Source: Bacillus sp. FJAT-18017
GTDB taxonomy: Bacteria > Bacillota > Bacilli > Bacillales > Cytobacillaceae
DNA: 64,000 nt
Assembly (NCBI RefSeq): GCF_001278805.1
Contig: NZ_CP012602.1
Coordinates: 4,803,501-4,867,500 of the forward strand
Reading direction: 5' to 3'
The position numbers were made by a program, and so were the translations under genes. Below are positions 25,717 to 33,149 of the stretch, in pieces; positions within the stretch are counted from its first letter, which is position 1; each line of letters opens with the position of its first letter. The notes beneath the pieces are model-generated. The model did no database searches, was not told where the DNA came from, and was given only the letters and a program-made list of their open reading frames with translations.

Positions 25717-26607
25717 CTATCTTAAAAAGTCTACGAGAGATGGCTGAATGATGCGTGCTCCTGCTGATAAGGCAGCTCTTTGCACATTCTCTTGTGCCTT
25801 CAAGTCAATGATTACTTTCGTGAGGTCCACATCTTCTTCCTGGGAAAGCATTCGGGTCGTTGACAGCTCAAGGCCGTCAATTCGCGACATGCTCAGCTCC
25901 ATCCGGTTCATCCTCGCACCCACCTCAGCACGCTGCCTGAGAAGATTATCAATTTGCCCATCAAGCTTAGTTAAGGCATCAGCGGATGTCTGTCCACCAG
26001 CACTAAAGCCTGAAACAATATCCTCAAGAACCTTGAAAACTCCACCTTCATGATTGAACACATCGGTGCCAAGAACATTGATTTGAACAATATTCGTCTG
26101 GCCAACGCGTAACTCAAGCAGTTCAGTGTTGCTGTTCATGAATCCTTTTGCAGTTCCTGGAGTAGATTCGCGATAAGGCGGAGTTTTCACATCCGTACCT
26201 GCAAAAATAAACTTTCCAGCCAACTGGGTGTTTGCTACCTCACCAAGATGTTCCTTCAACTGGGCAATTTCCTGTGCGATGGCAGCCCTGTCTGTCTCGC
26301 CATTTGTTCCATTCGTACCCTGAATCGTCAACTCACGAACCCTCTGCAGGACTGAGGTCACTTCGTCGAGAGCTTCATCGGTCGCTGTCATCCACGAAAG
26401 TCCGTCTCCACTATTCCGCTTGTATTGATCGATTTCATTAAGCGATGACCGGTAAAACATTCCTCTTACCGCTACAACAGGATCGTCCGATGGCTTATCA
26501 ATTTTTTTACCAGTGGATAATTGCTGCTGATATTTTTCCATCGCCTGGTTGCTTCTATTTATATTCGCAAGCATATTCTGGTTCAGCATGCTCTGGGTGA
26601 CCCGCAT
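25717..26607 (-). CDS. flgL: hook-filament junction protein FlgL
   Basis: A 296-residue HAP3 protein with an N-terminal flagellin-like domain (MRVTQSMLNQNMLANINRS, then YQQQLSTGKKI) and a matching C-terminal helix (ALSAGARIIQPSLVDFLR). It connects FlgK to the filament. It lies 15 bp after flgK and ends the operon. Confidence 0.95.
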   Translation of the reverse strand: MRVTQSMLNQNMLANINRSNQAMEKYQQQLSTGKKIDKPSDDPVVAVRGMFYRSSLNEIDQYKRNSGDGLSWMTATDEALDEVTSVLQRVRELTIQGTNGTNGETDRAAIAQEIAQLKEHLGEVANTQLAGKFIFAGTDVKTPPYRESTPGTAKGFMNSNTELLELRVGQTNIVQINVLGTDVFNHEGGVFKVLEDIVSGFSAGGQTSADALTKLDGQIDNLLRQRAEVGARMNRMELSMSRIDGLELSTTRMLSQEEDVDLTKVIIDLKAQENVQRAALSAGARIIQPSLVDFLR

Positions 26608-26622
26608 AGCTTATCTCTCCTT

Positions 26623-28083
26623 CTACAATCCGACTCTGCCCATGCCGTTGATGACTTTATCCAACAGCTGGTCCATGACAGTCACATATCTGGCAGCGGC
26701 ATTATATGCCTGCTGGAATTTAATCATGTTGGCCATTTCCTCATCCAGGGATACACCTGAAACAGATTGGCGGCGGTTTTCTACCTGCTGAATAATCACT
26801 TCCGAGTTATCCTTCATCCGCTGGGCTTCGTTTGAATCAATCCCCAACTGGCCGATGATGTTCCGGTAAAAGTCGTCTGCTGTTGAATTCGCACTTCCAA
26901 AGGTGAGACCAGCAAACTTTGCATTGGCAATTTCCTGCGCATTCTGGCCGTTACCAGTGGATGACGTGCCAGCAGTTTCTTCTTTGCCTGCTGCAATCAT
27001 GTTCAACGAGTCAATAATATCCCCATGAACTTCTATATCCGCGGCTGTTGAACCTGTAAAGAAAGGAACTCTTACTTGCGAACTCCCATTAATATTGTTC
27101 AAATTATAGCCGCTCTGATGGATGGAGTTGATTTGATTTGTGAATGCCGCTGCCAGTTCATTCATTTTTCCTTTTAAACTAGGAATGATGGATGAAGCTT
27201 CAGAGCCCTTCAATCCGTACGCCTCAATATGGCCCAGAAGCTCACCAGAAGCGAAAGATACTTTTTGGTCATCTATTTTGATTTCATCTGGATCCACGAG
27301 CCCTGTGGCTGGATCATAGCCTATTGTTAATTTAGCGGGTGTTTGACCTGAAACCAATACTCCGTTACCAGCAGAGACATTGACCATACCGTTTGCCGCT
27401 GGAGTGACGTTGACATTGACAAGCTTGGAGAGCCGGTCAATCAGGACATCGCGTTGGTCATAAAGGTCATTCGGCTGATAATTGTTCGGCACAAGACTGG
27501 AAATCTGCTTATTCAGACTTGCAATCTGTGAAGAAAGAGAATTAATTTCGCTTTCTTTTGTTTTGATGACATTTTTCAAATCACCCTGGATTTGGTCCAG
27601 TGTGTTGGAGATATGCTGGAAAGTTTCAGCTACAGCCACACCTCTTTGCCTTACAACTGCTCGAGCAGCAGCACTGTCCGGATTTTTGGAAAGCTCTTCC
27701 CAACCCTTCCAGAATTCGTCCATTGTGGCGGCAAGTCCGGAATCGGATGGTTCATTTAAAAGCTCCTCAATCCGCGTGAATGTATTGGTTTTTGCTTCCC
27801 AATATCCGAGATTTTTACTTTCACCACGAATCTGGACATCCAGGTATTCTTCGCGGAGGCGGACGATTTTGCTAACCTCAACACCCGTCCCCAATTGGGC
27901 AGGAGACTGGTCATTGTGCATACCAGGACTAGGGATCGCTTTTGAGGCCTGCATTTCCGCCCGCTGCCGTGTGTATCCTGTTGTATTTGCATTTGCTATA
28001 TTATGGCCAGTGACGGACAATGCAGTTTGCTGGGCATAAAGCCCTCTTTTCCCCACTTCTAAGCCGTGAAAAGTTGAAGCCAT
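26623..28083 (-). CDS. flgK: hook-filament junction protein FlgK
   Basis: A 486-residue HAP1 protein. The N-terminal rod motif (GLYAQQTALSVTGHNIANAN) and the C-terminal motif (EMANMIKFQQAYNAAARYVT) are intact. It forms the first junction ring on the hook. Confidence 0.96.
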   Translation of the reverse strand: MASTFHGLEVGKRGLYAQQTALSVTGHNIANANTTGYTRQRAEMQASKAIPSPGMHNDQSPAQLGTGVEVSKIVRLREEYLDVQIRGESKNLGYWEAKTNTFTRIEELLNEPSDSGLAATMDEFWKGWEELSKNPDSAAARAVVRQRGVAVAETFQHISNTLDQIQGDLKNVIKTKESEINSLSSQIASLNKQISSLVPNNYQPNDLYDQRDVLIDRLSKLVNVNVTPAANGMVNVSAGNGVLVSGQTPAKLTIGYDPATGLVDPDEIKIDDQKVSFASGELLGHIEAYGLKGSEASSIIPSLKGKMNELAAAFTNQINSIHQSGYNLNNINGSSQVRVPFFTGSTAADIEVHGDIIDSLNMIAAGKEETAGTSSTGNGQNAQEIANAKFAGLTFGSANSTADDFYRNIIGQLGIDSNEAQRMKDNSEVIIQQVENRRQSVSGVSLDEEMANMIKFQQAYNAAARYVTVMDQLLDKVINGMGRVGL

Positions 28084-28115
28084 TCCCTAACCCTCTCCTT
28101 GCCTAAAACTTAAAT

Positions 28116-28610
28116 CTATATTTTTGCATCTAGCATACTTGAATATCGTTTTTTTACATTTGGCCCGTACCCTGACGTCTGTTCCTTTCCAGCAAACAAA
28201 CCGATCGAGTAGTGCAAATAGGACAACGATGTTTGAATTAATTGCTGGTTGTCCTTGTTTGCAAGGCTTAACTCCTGAATGACATTGCGGAGTTTCGAGG
28301 CTGCGGAAGTAATGCGATTTTTCAAGAAAGGTTGATGAACATGTTCGACAAGTTCGTCCAGTGTGTAAGATGTACCTTCCAGTCCATTACTGGTTTGATA
28401 ATCCTTAACAAACTGTTCCCTTTCACGCTCGAGAACCCCAACTGCTTCCAAAAGTCTTGCTTCTCTAGACAGCAGGCTCTGAAGCATTTCAGTATCCCCT
28501 GAAATCAGAACTTCCCGCTTCTCTTTGGCCAGCTCTAACAACTGCTGGTGCTCTTCATGCATTTTTTCCAATATATCTATTAAATCTGTAAGAGGCGCCA
28601 TCTGCGTCAC
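28116..28610 (-). CDS. flgN: FlgN export chaperone for FlgK/FlgL
   Basis: A 164-residue, helical FlgN-family protein (YvyG in B. subtilis) between flgM (2 bp) and flgK (32 bp). It is recognised by its position and its long N-terminal helix (HEEHQQLLELAKEKREVLIS). Confidence 0.87.
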   Translation of the reverse strand: MTQMAPLTDLIDILEKMHEEHQQLLELAKEKREVLISGDTEMLQSLLSREARLLEAVGVLEREREQFVKDYQTSNGLEGTSYTLDELVEHVHQPFLKNRITSAASKLRNVIQELSLANKDNQQLIQTSLSYLHYSIGLFAGKEQTSGYGPNVKKRYSSMLDAKI

Positions 28611-28612
28611 TC

Positions 28613-28888
28613 CTATTCTCCTTCATTTGCCCAGAAACCAAGTAGTTTGTCAGCTACTTTAGAGCTATCTACATTGTAGGTACCGCTTGCGATTTGTGTT
28701 TTGAGTTCCTGAATTCGTGCCTGGCGCTCCGCCTGGCCATTAGCCATTGCTTTGGAAATCTCAAGTCCCTTCGCAGAAATCTTAACTTCCGCAGAAGGAG
28801 ATGACTTCCTATCTGTATTGTTTATAGTTGAACGGTTCTGTTGACTCTGGTAGGAATGGAACCCATATTTCATGTCATTGATCCGCAT
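28613..28888 (-). CDS. flgM: anti-sigma-D factor FlgM
   Basis: A 91-residue anti-sigma factor that inhibits SigD until the hook is complete. The C-terminal half carries the family pattern VKISAKGLEISKAM...RIQELKTQIASGTYNVDSSKVADKLL (KISAKGLEISKAM and SGTYNVDSSKVADKL). The start is ATG 28888, 6 nt after AGGAGGG; the longer frame lacks a ribosome binding site. It is the first gene of flgM-flgN-flgK-flgL under a SigD promoter, which makes a feedback loop. Confidence 0.92.
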   Translation of the reverse strand: MRINDMKYGFHSYQSQQNRSTINNTDRKSSPSAEVKISAKGLEISKAMANGQAERQARIQELKTQIASGTYNVDSSKVADKLLGFWANEGE

Positions 28889-28916
28889 AGTAATCCCTCC
28901 TATCACTTCCTTTCTA

Positions 28917-28944
28917 TTATCGGATATTTAGTAAAGAATGTTTA
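28917..28944 (-). promoter_or_regulatory. SigD promoter of the flgM operon
   Basis: Minus strand: TAAA, 16-nt spacer, TCCGATAA, 29 bp before the flgM start. Confidence 0.75.
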
Positions 28945-28965
28945 GTGTTTTTTATAAAAAAATGT

Positions 28966-29001
28966 AAAAAAGCAGTGTTCCGATGTAGGAACGCTGCTTT
29001 T
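28966..29001 (-). terminator. terminator of flaG-yviE
   Basis: AGCAGCGTTCC / GGAACACTGCT stem followed by TTTTTT on the minus strand, immediately after the DUF6470 gene. Confidence 0.85.
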
Positions 29002-29004
29002 GCA

Positions 29005-29586
29005 TTATGATTTGCTGTTAACATTTAGCCCGACAAAGTCGATCTCAAGCTGCTGTTTTTGCCTTAGGTAGACTTCAATTTTACCAGGTGTGTAGTTGTG
29101 GACTGTTTCAAAAGGGGTATAGTCTGCCTGGACGCCGCCACGCTCCCAATTGATTTTAAGTTCAGTCGGAGTAAAATTTAACTTTACTGAACCATGGCTC
29201 GGAATGAACTTTATCGTTGTGTCAGCAGGTCGCGGGTTCACTTTGCTCGTTATTATATTGTTGAGTGCATCCTTTTTATGTTCAATCGCTGCCAGTTGAT
29301 CGCCTTCTTGCGATATTGTGGCGACAGCTTCTAACGCTGCGTTCCTCGCTTCAGCTGCATTTTCAGTAGAAAAGGTGCTAGGAGTCTTCATATTGAGATC
29401 ATATCTTAATTGTTCCTGGTTAATTTCTAATACTGCCGGCTTGCGGTCAATCGACATTTGGGCTGGCTGTTGCTTTAAAGCTAGCTGCGCTGGTCTTTGC
29501 TCCAGTTCCTGGATGGGTTCTGTTTTGCGCAGACCGATTTGTGCGTGTGTTTGATTGATGCGTATTTGTGGGAACAATCTGTTCAC
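29005..29586 (-). CDS. YviE-like DUF6470 protein
   Basis: A 193-residue protein like B. subtilis YviE, with an N-terminal PQIRINQTHAQIGLRKT repeat-like section (QIxI / AxxxI motifs recurring in the first 70 residues) and a beta-rich C-terminus. Function is unknown. In B. subtilis it precedes fliW-csrA-hag; here it follows flaG and is closed by a terminator, and no fliW follows. The start is GTG 29586 or TTG 29577. Confidence 0.8.
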   Translation of the reverse strand: MNRLFPQIRINQTHAQIGLRKTEPIQELEQRPAQLALKQQPAQMSIDRKPAVLEINQEQLRYDLNMKTPSTFSTENAAEARNAALEAVATISQEGDQLAAIEHKKDALNNIITSKVNPRPADTTIKFIPSHGSVKLNFTPTELKINWERGGVQADYTPFETVHNYTPGKIEVYLRQKQQLEIDFVGLNVNSKS

Positions 29587-29608
29587 CGCCTCAGTCTAGG
29601 GTCTGCAA

Positions 29609-29956
29609 TTATGCCTTGCGGTCAATCAAATGGCCGAGATATTCGGACATCGCTGCATACATATCAAGCAGCTTCTTTGAAGGTATTTCTCTAAGGATCT
29701 GGTTGGTGTTATCATCAATGAGCGTTACATAGTACTCCTGCAATCCTTCGTGATATTCAAATTTCAAGTGTGATTGGGAACTAGTCAAAAATTCATTCAT
29801 ACTCTTAACGACTTTTTCTGTTTGCTTTTTTGACGGATGTTCCTCGCGAAGCTCTTCCTTTATAGGTGCTACTTCTTTTACCTTTGGCACATCAATTTCC
29901 TGCTTAATATTTGTATCCATCCGCAGTTGGTTGTGAAGCGTAATCTTATCCAGCAT
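29609..29956 (-). CDS. flaG: FlaG family flagellar protein
   Basis: A 115-residue FlaG protein. A variable charged N-terminus is followed by the conserved C-terminal domain (LKFEYHEGLQEYYVTLIDD, then VIREIPSKKLLDMYA-type; here ILREIPSKKLLDMYAAM). FlaG influences filament length in several bacteria. It is first in a two-gene SigD unit with the YviE-like gene. Confidence 0.88.
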   Translation of the reverse strand: MLDKITLHNQLRMDTNIKQEIDVPKVKEVAPIKEELREEHPSKKQTEKVVKSMNEFLTSSQSHLKFEYHEGLQEYYVTLIDDNTNQILREIPSKKLLDMYAAMSEYLGHLIDRKA

Positions 29957-29991
29957 GGTATCCCCTCCATGGCATATTATGGTTACTACTG

Positions 29992-30018
29992 TTATCGGTT
30001 AATGGTAGCGAATGTTTA
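29992..30018 (-). promoter_or_regulatory. SigD promoter of flaG
   Basis: Minus strand: TAAA, 15-nt spacer, ACCGATAA, 36 bp before the flaG start. Confidence 0.75.
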
Positions 30019-30135
30019 ATTAATTGAGAGAATAAGAGAGGAGCAAATTTGTCATGATAAAAGGCAGTCTTGTTAATGAAATTACCAACGATGTTCTATT
30101 ATTTCTAGGGTGGTAACTTACCTTCGTACAGGCCA

Positions 30136-30150
30136 TCACCCGATAATAAT
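30136..30150. other. 15-bp copy of a group I intron core segment
   Basis: TCACCCGATAATAAT here is identical to 31602-31616, which lies in the P3 region of the hag intron; the orientation is the same on the map. It sits in the 278-bp gap between flaG and the LAGLIDADG gene, which otherwise holds the flaG promoter and no gene. Confidence 0.5.
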
Positions 30151-30234
30151 TGGATATTGTTTTAACTCTTCTTAAAGTTTGGTATATTAAGGATATAGAA
30201 CAAACGTTCCGTGTCTTTAGGGGAGTGGAGAAGG

Positions 30235-31161
30235 ATGTTAAAAAAACTTACAGAATTTGTACCAATGGGAGTCCTTAGTTTAATTTTTGGCAAATTACTT
30301 GGAGATGGAAATTTAACTATAGAAAAACAACGGCAGCCACGTTTTCGTTTTCAACACTGTTATTCTGACCATGAATGGTGTAACAACTGCTATGAATCCT
30401 TAAAAGCGTATATTCCTTTAGCGCCTCCAAAGAAACGAATTACTTTAGATTCACGGTTAGAAAAAGGGTATTCAGAATCTGTATATGTTCAATCTAAAAC
30501 ATCACCTCTATTCGGATTACTCAAACAACTCTGGTATCAGGAAAACAAAAAAGTGATTCCACTTGAAATTCTCTCTGAGGTTTTAGATGAAGCAGGACTT
30601 GCGTGGTGGTATCAAGATGATGGACACCTTGCCATATGCAATAGAAACAGAGTTAGAAAGATAATTCTGTCATCAGACAATTTTTCATATGAGGAAAATA
30701 CTACTTTAATTGAGCTTTTGAAACAAAAATTCCAACTTACTTTTTCCTTAGATGGACAGAATAGATTATGTCTATATAATCAGAAGGAAATTTTATTTTT
30801 TCTTAATAAAGTAAGACCCCTTATGCATTCTTCAATGAATAGAAAATTATATCATTTTACTAACAAAGAATGCTCACTCTTCCCACATAGAAAAAGAACA
30901 ACGATAAGTTTGCCAACCTCTATTTTAGTCAAAGCTCCAACTAAAGATATTATAGGCATGATAGAAAGTATCGAAACAGAATCCTTTCTTCAAAATTGGT
31001 TTAATGAGTGTTACAGAAATAAAATACTTAATCTTAGCTTAGATAATAACAAGTATCAGATCAATATAGAAAAAGAACAACTTATTAAAATAGATTATCT
31101 AAAAAAACGCACTGGATTAACTATGAATGAGATAGTTTATCTTGCTTCACAAATCGATTAA
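30235..31161 (+). CDS. free-standing LAGLIDADG homing endonuclease with C-terminal RHH-like segment
   Basis: A 308-residue protein with two LAGLIDADG-type helices: SLIFGKLLGDGNLT (residues 15-28, acidic Asp24) and AGLAWWYQDDGHLA (120-133, Asp128/129), each ending in the expected acidic catalytic residue. This is the single-chain, two-motif architecture of LAGLIDADG_2 enzymes that cut long asymmetric sites. The last 90 residues contain two ribbon-helix-helix-like stretches (RTTISLPTSILVK and INIEKEQLIKIDYLKKRTG), which may add DNA contacts. ATG 30235 follows GGGGAG by 9 nt; an in-frame GTG at 30211 is possible. The gene is clearly more AT-rich than its neighbours and points toward hag, ending 38 bp from the hag stop codon, outside the intron. 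Acquisition by transfer is likely. Confidence 0.88.
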   Translation: MLKKLTEFVPMGVLSLIFGKLLGDGNLTIEKQRQPRFRFQHCYSDHEWCNNCYESLKAYIPLAPPKKRITLDSRLEKGYSESVYVQSKTSPLFGLLKQLWYQENKKVIPLEILSEVLDEAGLAWWYQDDGHLAICNRNRVRKIILSSDNFSYEENTTLIELLKQKFQLTFSLDGQNRLCLYNQKEILFFLNKVRPLMHSSMNRKLYHFTNKECSLFPHRKRTTISLPTSILVKAPTKDIIGMIESIETESFLQNWFNECYRNKILNLSLDNNKYQINIEKEQLIKIDYLKKRTGLTMNEIVYLASQID

Positions 31162-31192
31162 AAAGGGATTGCCACTGGCAATCCCTTTTTAA
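31161..31192. terminator. shared bidirectional terminator of hag and the endonuclease gene
   Basis: AAAAGGGATTGCC / GGCAATCCCTTTTT, 12-bp perfect stem with a 3-nt loop and A/T runs on both sides, placed between the two convergent genes. Confidence 0.9.
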
Positions 31193-31198
31193 ATTTTA

Positions 31199-32403
31199 TT
31201 AACGAAGAAGTTGTAGAACTCCCTGCGGCTGCTGATTTGCTTGCGCGAGCATAGCTTGTGCAGCTTGAGAAAGAATAGAATTCTTAGTTTGGTTCATCAT
31301 TTCTTTCGCCATCGTGCGAACATTTATTTTCATAAATGACTAGACTATATCTTCACCCTCTAGCAATCTAGTAGGGGTCGGGCACTTCGGATTCACAATG
31401 CTGATGACCATTGTTTCACCTATGGATTTCATCATCATAGCTTTCGCCTTAGATGGTTTATCCTAGTCGTTGAACCTTCTCCACTCTTTCGAGACAGGAG
31501 CTTGGCTGCTGATTGCCCATATCTTTTCTTTTTTCAAACCATCACGCTTGTTGTTTCCAACTACGTTGTGGTAAGAAAAGCTCTAAGGGGTTTCCAGCAA
31601 TTCACCCGATAATAATCGCTAGCCGTTACCAGCTAGGACGACTGTGCTTGTCACTGCTCTTAGGCAGCTATAGCATAATCAACGTCACGGATACGAGATT
31701 CCGCAGCAGTTAGATTTTCAGACGCATTGTTCAAATTATTTATTGTATGTTCTAAACGGTTTTGCATAGCACCAAGATATGAACGACCGCTTGAAACACT
31801 TTCAATTTGTGTATCAAGTGCTGTAAGAGCTGCCTGAGAATTAGTATAGTCTGTTATATCTAGTGTACCTAATGCAGTCTCGACACTCTCAAGTTCAACT
31901 CCAGCAGTTGCAAAATCAATCTGAATTAAATCTGCATTATTCGCACCAACTTGAAGATTTACTTTACCGTCGCCGGCATCGCCTGCTGTCTTATCGAATA
32001 AGTTCTGTTTATTAAACTGTGACTTTTCTTTAATTCTTGTCACTTCTTCTGCCAGCTGTTGGAACTCATTATCAAGTGCTGTTCTATCCTCAGTAACATT
32101 AGTATCATTTGAAGATTGAACAGCTAGCTCACGCATACGTTGAAGAATGTCATGTACTTCATTAAGTCCACCTTCAGCAGTTTGAATCATTGAAATACCA
32201 TCCTGTGCATTTTTAGAACCAGTTTCTAATCCACGAATTTGTCCACGCATTTTTTCAGAGATTGCTAGACCTGCTGCATCATCACCAGCACGGTTTATAC
32301 GAAGACCTGAAGATAACTTTTCCATTGAGCTTGATTGTGCATTGTTTGCACTGTTCAACTGACGGTGCGTGTTAAGTGCTGCGATGTTATGGTTAATACG
32401 CAT
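31199..32403 (-). CDS. hag: flagellin Hag, split by a group I intron
   Basis: Filament subunit. Exon 1 is 31678-32403 (242 codons, MRINHNIAALNTHRQLN to ESRIRDVD) and exon 2 is 31199-31312 (MAKEMMNQTKNSILSQAAQ to GVLQLLR and stop). Joining them gives a 279-residue flagellin with the standard D0/D1 ends; the RDVD|MAKEMM junction restores the conserved C-terminal motif. Read without splicing, exon 1 ends after five intron-encoded codons at a TAA and would lack the C-terminal helix needed for export and polymerisation. A SigD promoter lies 131 bp upstream, and the leader has a strong GGA-containing ribosome binding site (TAGGAGGAAA), a plausible CsrA target. It is the only flagellin gene in the window. 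Confidence 0.92.
31313..31677 (-). ncRNA. group I self-splicing intron in hag (365 nt, no internal ORF)
   Basis: All four conserved core elements are present in order on the minus strand: P (AATTGCTGGAAACCCC), Q (CAATCAGCAGCCAAGC), R (GTTCAACGACTAGG) and S (AAGATATAGTCT). R and S pair as P7 (GACTA/TAGTC), and TTATC/GATAA can form P3. For P1, GAUUAUGCU across the 5' junction pairs with AGCACAGUC (31640-31648) with one A-C mismatch, and puts a U-G pair exactly at the splice site after GAU. The intron ends in G at 31313. These features match group I rules. Splicing has not been shown for this sequence. Group I introns in Bacillaceae flagellin genes are known. Confidence 0.9.
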
Positions 32404-32437
32404 TCTATTTTCCTCCTAATATGTTGGTATTTATTTC

Positions 32438-32458
32438 TTAAAAGGATGATCCTTTTAA
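32438..32458 (-). promoter_or_regulatory. hairpin in the hag 5' leader
   Basis: TTAAAAGGA / TCCTTTTAA, a nine-pair stem with a 3-nt loop, 35 nt before the hag start codon. A GGA triplet sits next to the loop and two more overlap the ribosome binding site; CsrA recognises GGA. The role as a CsrA site is inferred by analogy with B. subtilis hag. Confidence 0.45.
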
Positions 32459-32533
32459 AGATGATTTATAATAAACCCTTTGGGCCTATTAACTGGTGAG
32501 CGTTTGTTGCTTTTTGATAAGCTGCTATTTTAC

Positions 32534-32560
32534 TAATCGGTTTGTTTGATTAAGAGTTTA
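32534..32560 (-). promoter_or_regulatory. SigD promoter of hag
   Basis: Minus strand: TAAA, 15-nt spacer, ACCGATTA. It predicts a leader of about 120 nt. Confidence 0.75.
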
Positions 32561-32639
32561 GCAATTTATCAACTTTCATTTACTTTTATCGGACATGCTT
32601 CAAACGAGTTTAGCCCCAACTAAAAATAATTTTTACTAC

Positions 32640-32981
32640 TCAGGAGATTTGTGTAGTTTTCTGTTCATCCAGTCCGCTATAGGTATACAATTCCTCACGA
32701 AAAACTTTTACATCTCTAGGTGCATCTATGGCGAACCTCAATAATCCCGTCTCGGTTTGAAGGAGAGTTACTTTAATAAACTCGCCGATTTGAAGAGCAT
32801 CTCCAACCGATTTAACTTTCTTTCTAAAAGCTTTGGCATGGCCCGGCTTTTTCCTTATCACAGAAATATTCTCTGGGGCTTCCACTGTCAAACGAAGTTT
32901 TGAAGCAAATTGGACGGCAGTTACCTTTACGTCATCATCAATAATGACGGATTGTCCAATTTCTCTTCCGATAATCAACAT
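32640..32981 (-). CDS. csrA: tandem two-domain CsrA-like RNA-binding regulator
   Basis: A 113-residue protein, nearly twice the usual CsrA length (61-75). Residues 1-47 are a complete CsrA unit (MLIIGREIGQSVIIDDDVKV, then EAPENISVIRK) with Arg6 and the second RNA-contact Arg at the IRKK position. Residues about 53-103 form a second unit (FRKKVKSVGDALQIGEFIKV, then FAIDAPRDVKVFREELY) with the equivalent Arg in FREE. Normal CsrA is a domain-swapped homodimer; here the two protomers appear fused. The usual C-terminal helix follows only the second unit. It has its own SigD promoter and lies upstream of hag, like B. subtilis csrA, but fliW, which antagonises CsrA there, is absent from the window. 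It most likely represses hag translation. ATG follows GGGAGG. Confidence 0.85.
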   Translation of the reverse strand: MLIIGREIGQSVIIDDDVKVTAVQFASKLRLTVEAPENISVIRKKPGHAKAFRKKVKSVGDALQIGEFIKVTLLQTETGLLRFAIDAPRDVKVFREELYTYSGLDEQKTTQIS

Positions 32982-33055
32982 CTGTGAACCTCCCGGCGGC
33001 TCTGGGTATTTTTTATATTGAGTATCATGGTTACTAACTCAACCACTTGTCTTAA

Positions 33056-33082
33056 TTATCGGCCGATATTTGAAAGGGTTTA
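33056..33082 (-). promoter_or_regulatory. SigD promoter of the csrA-like gene
   Basis: Minus strand: TAAA, 15-nt spacer, GCCGATAA. This is the best SigD match in the window, 75 bp before the start codon. Confidence 0.85.
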
Positions 33083-33109
33083 GGAAAATATGTAAACAAA
33101 TCTGCAAAT

Positions 33110-33145
33110 AAAAAGCACCGCCTTAAGTCTCCTTAAGACAGTGCT
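33110..33145 (-). terminator. terminator of fliD
   Basis: AGCACTGTCTTAAG / CTTAAGGCGGTGCT stem followed by TTTT on the minus strand, 5 bp after the fliD stop. Confidence 0.85.
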
Positions 33146-33149
33146 ATCA

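Noticed and set aside
30211..30234. GTG 30211 as the endonuclease start
   Set aside because: ATG 30235 has a well-spaced GGGGAG, whereas GTG 30211 has no Shine-Dalgarno sequence at proper distance; the extra codons match intron core sequence.
31300..31683. Alternative splice junction giving RDVDYAKEMM
   Set aside because: It also obeys the exon-T/intron-G rule, but only the GAT|TAT junction gives a long P1 helix with U-G at the cleavage site.
31660..32403. Truncated flagellin pseudogene ending in DYAIAA
   Set aside because: The missing C-terminus is intact 365 nt downstream and the gap has group I intron core elements, so a split functional gene is the better explanation.
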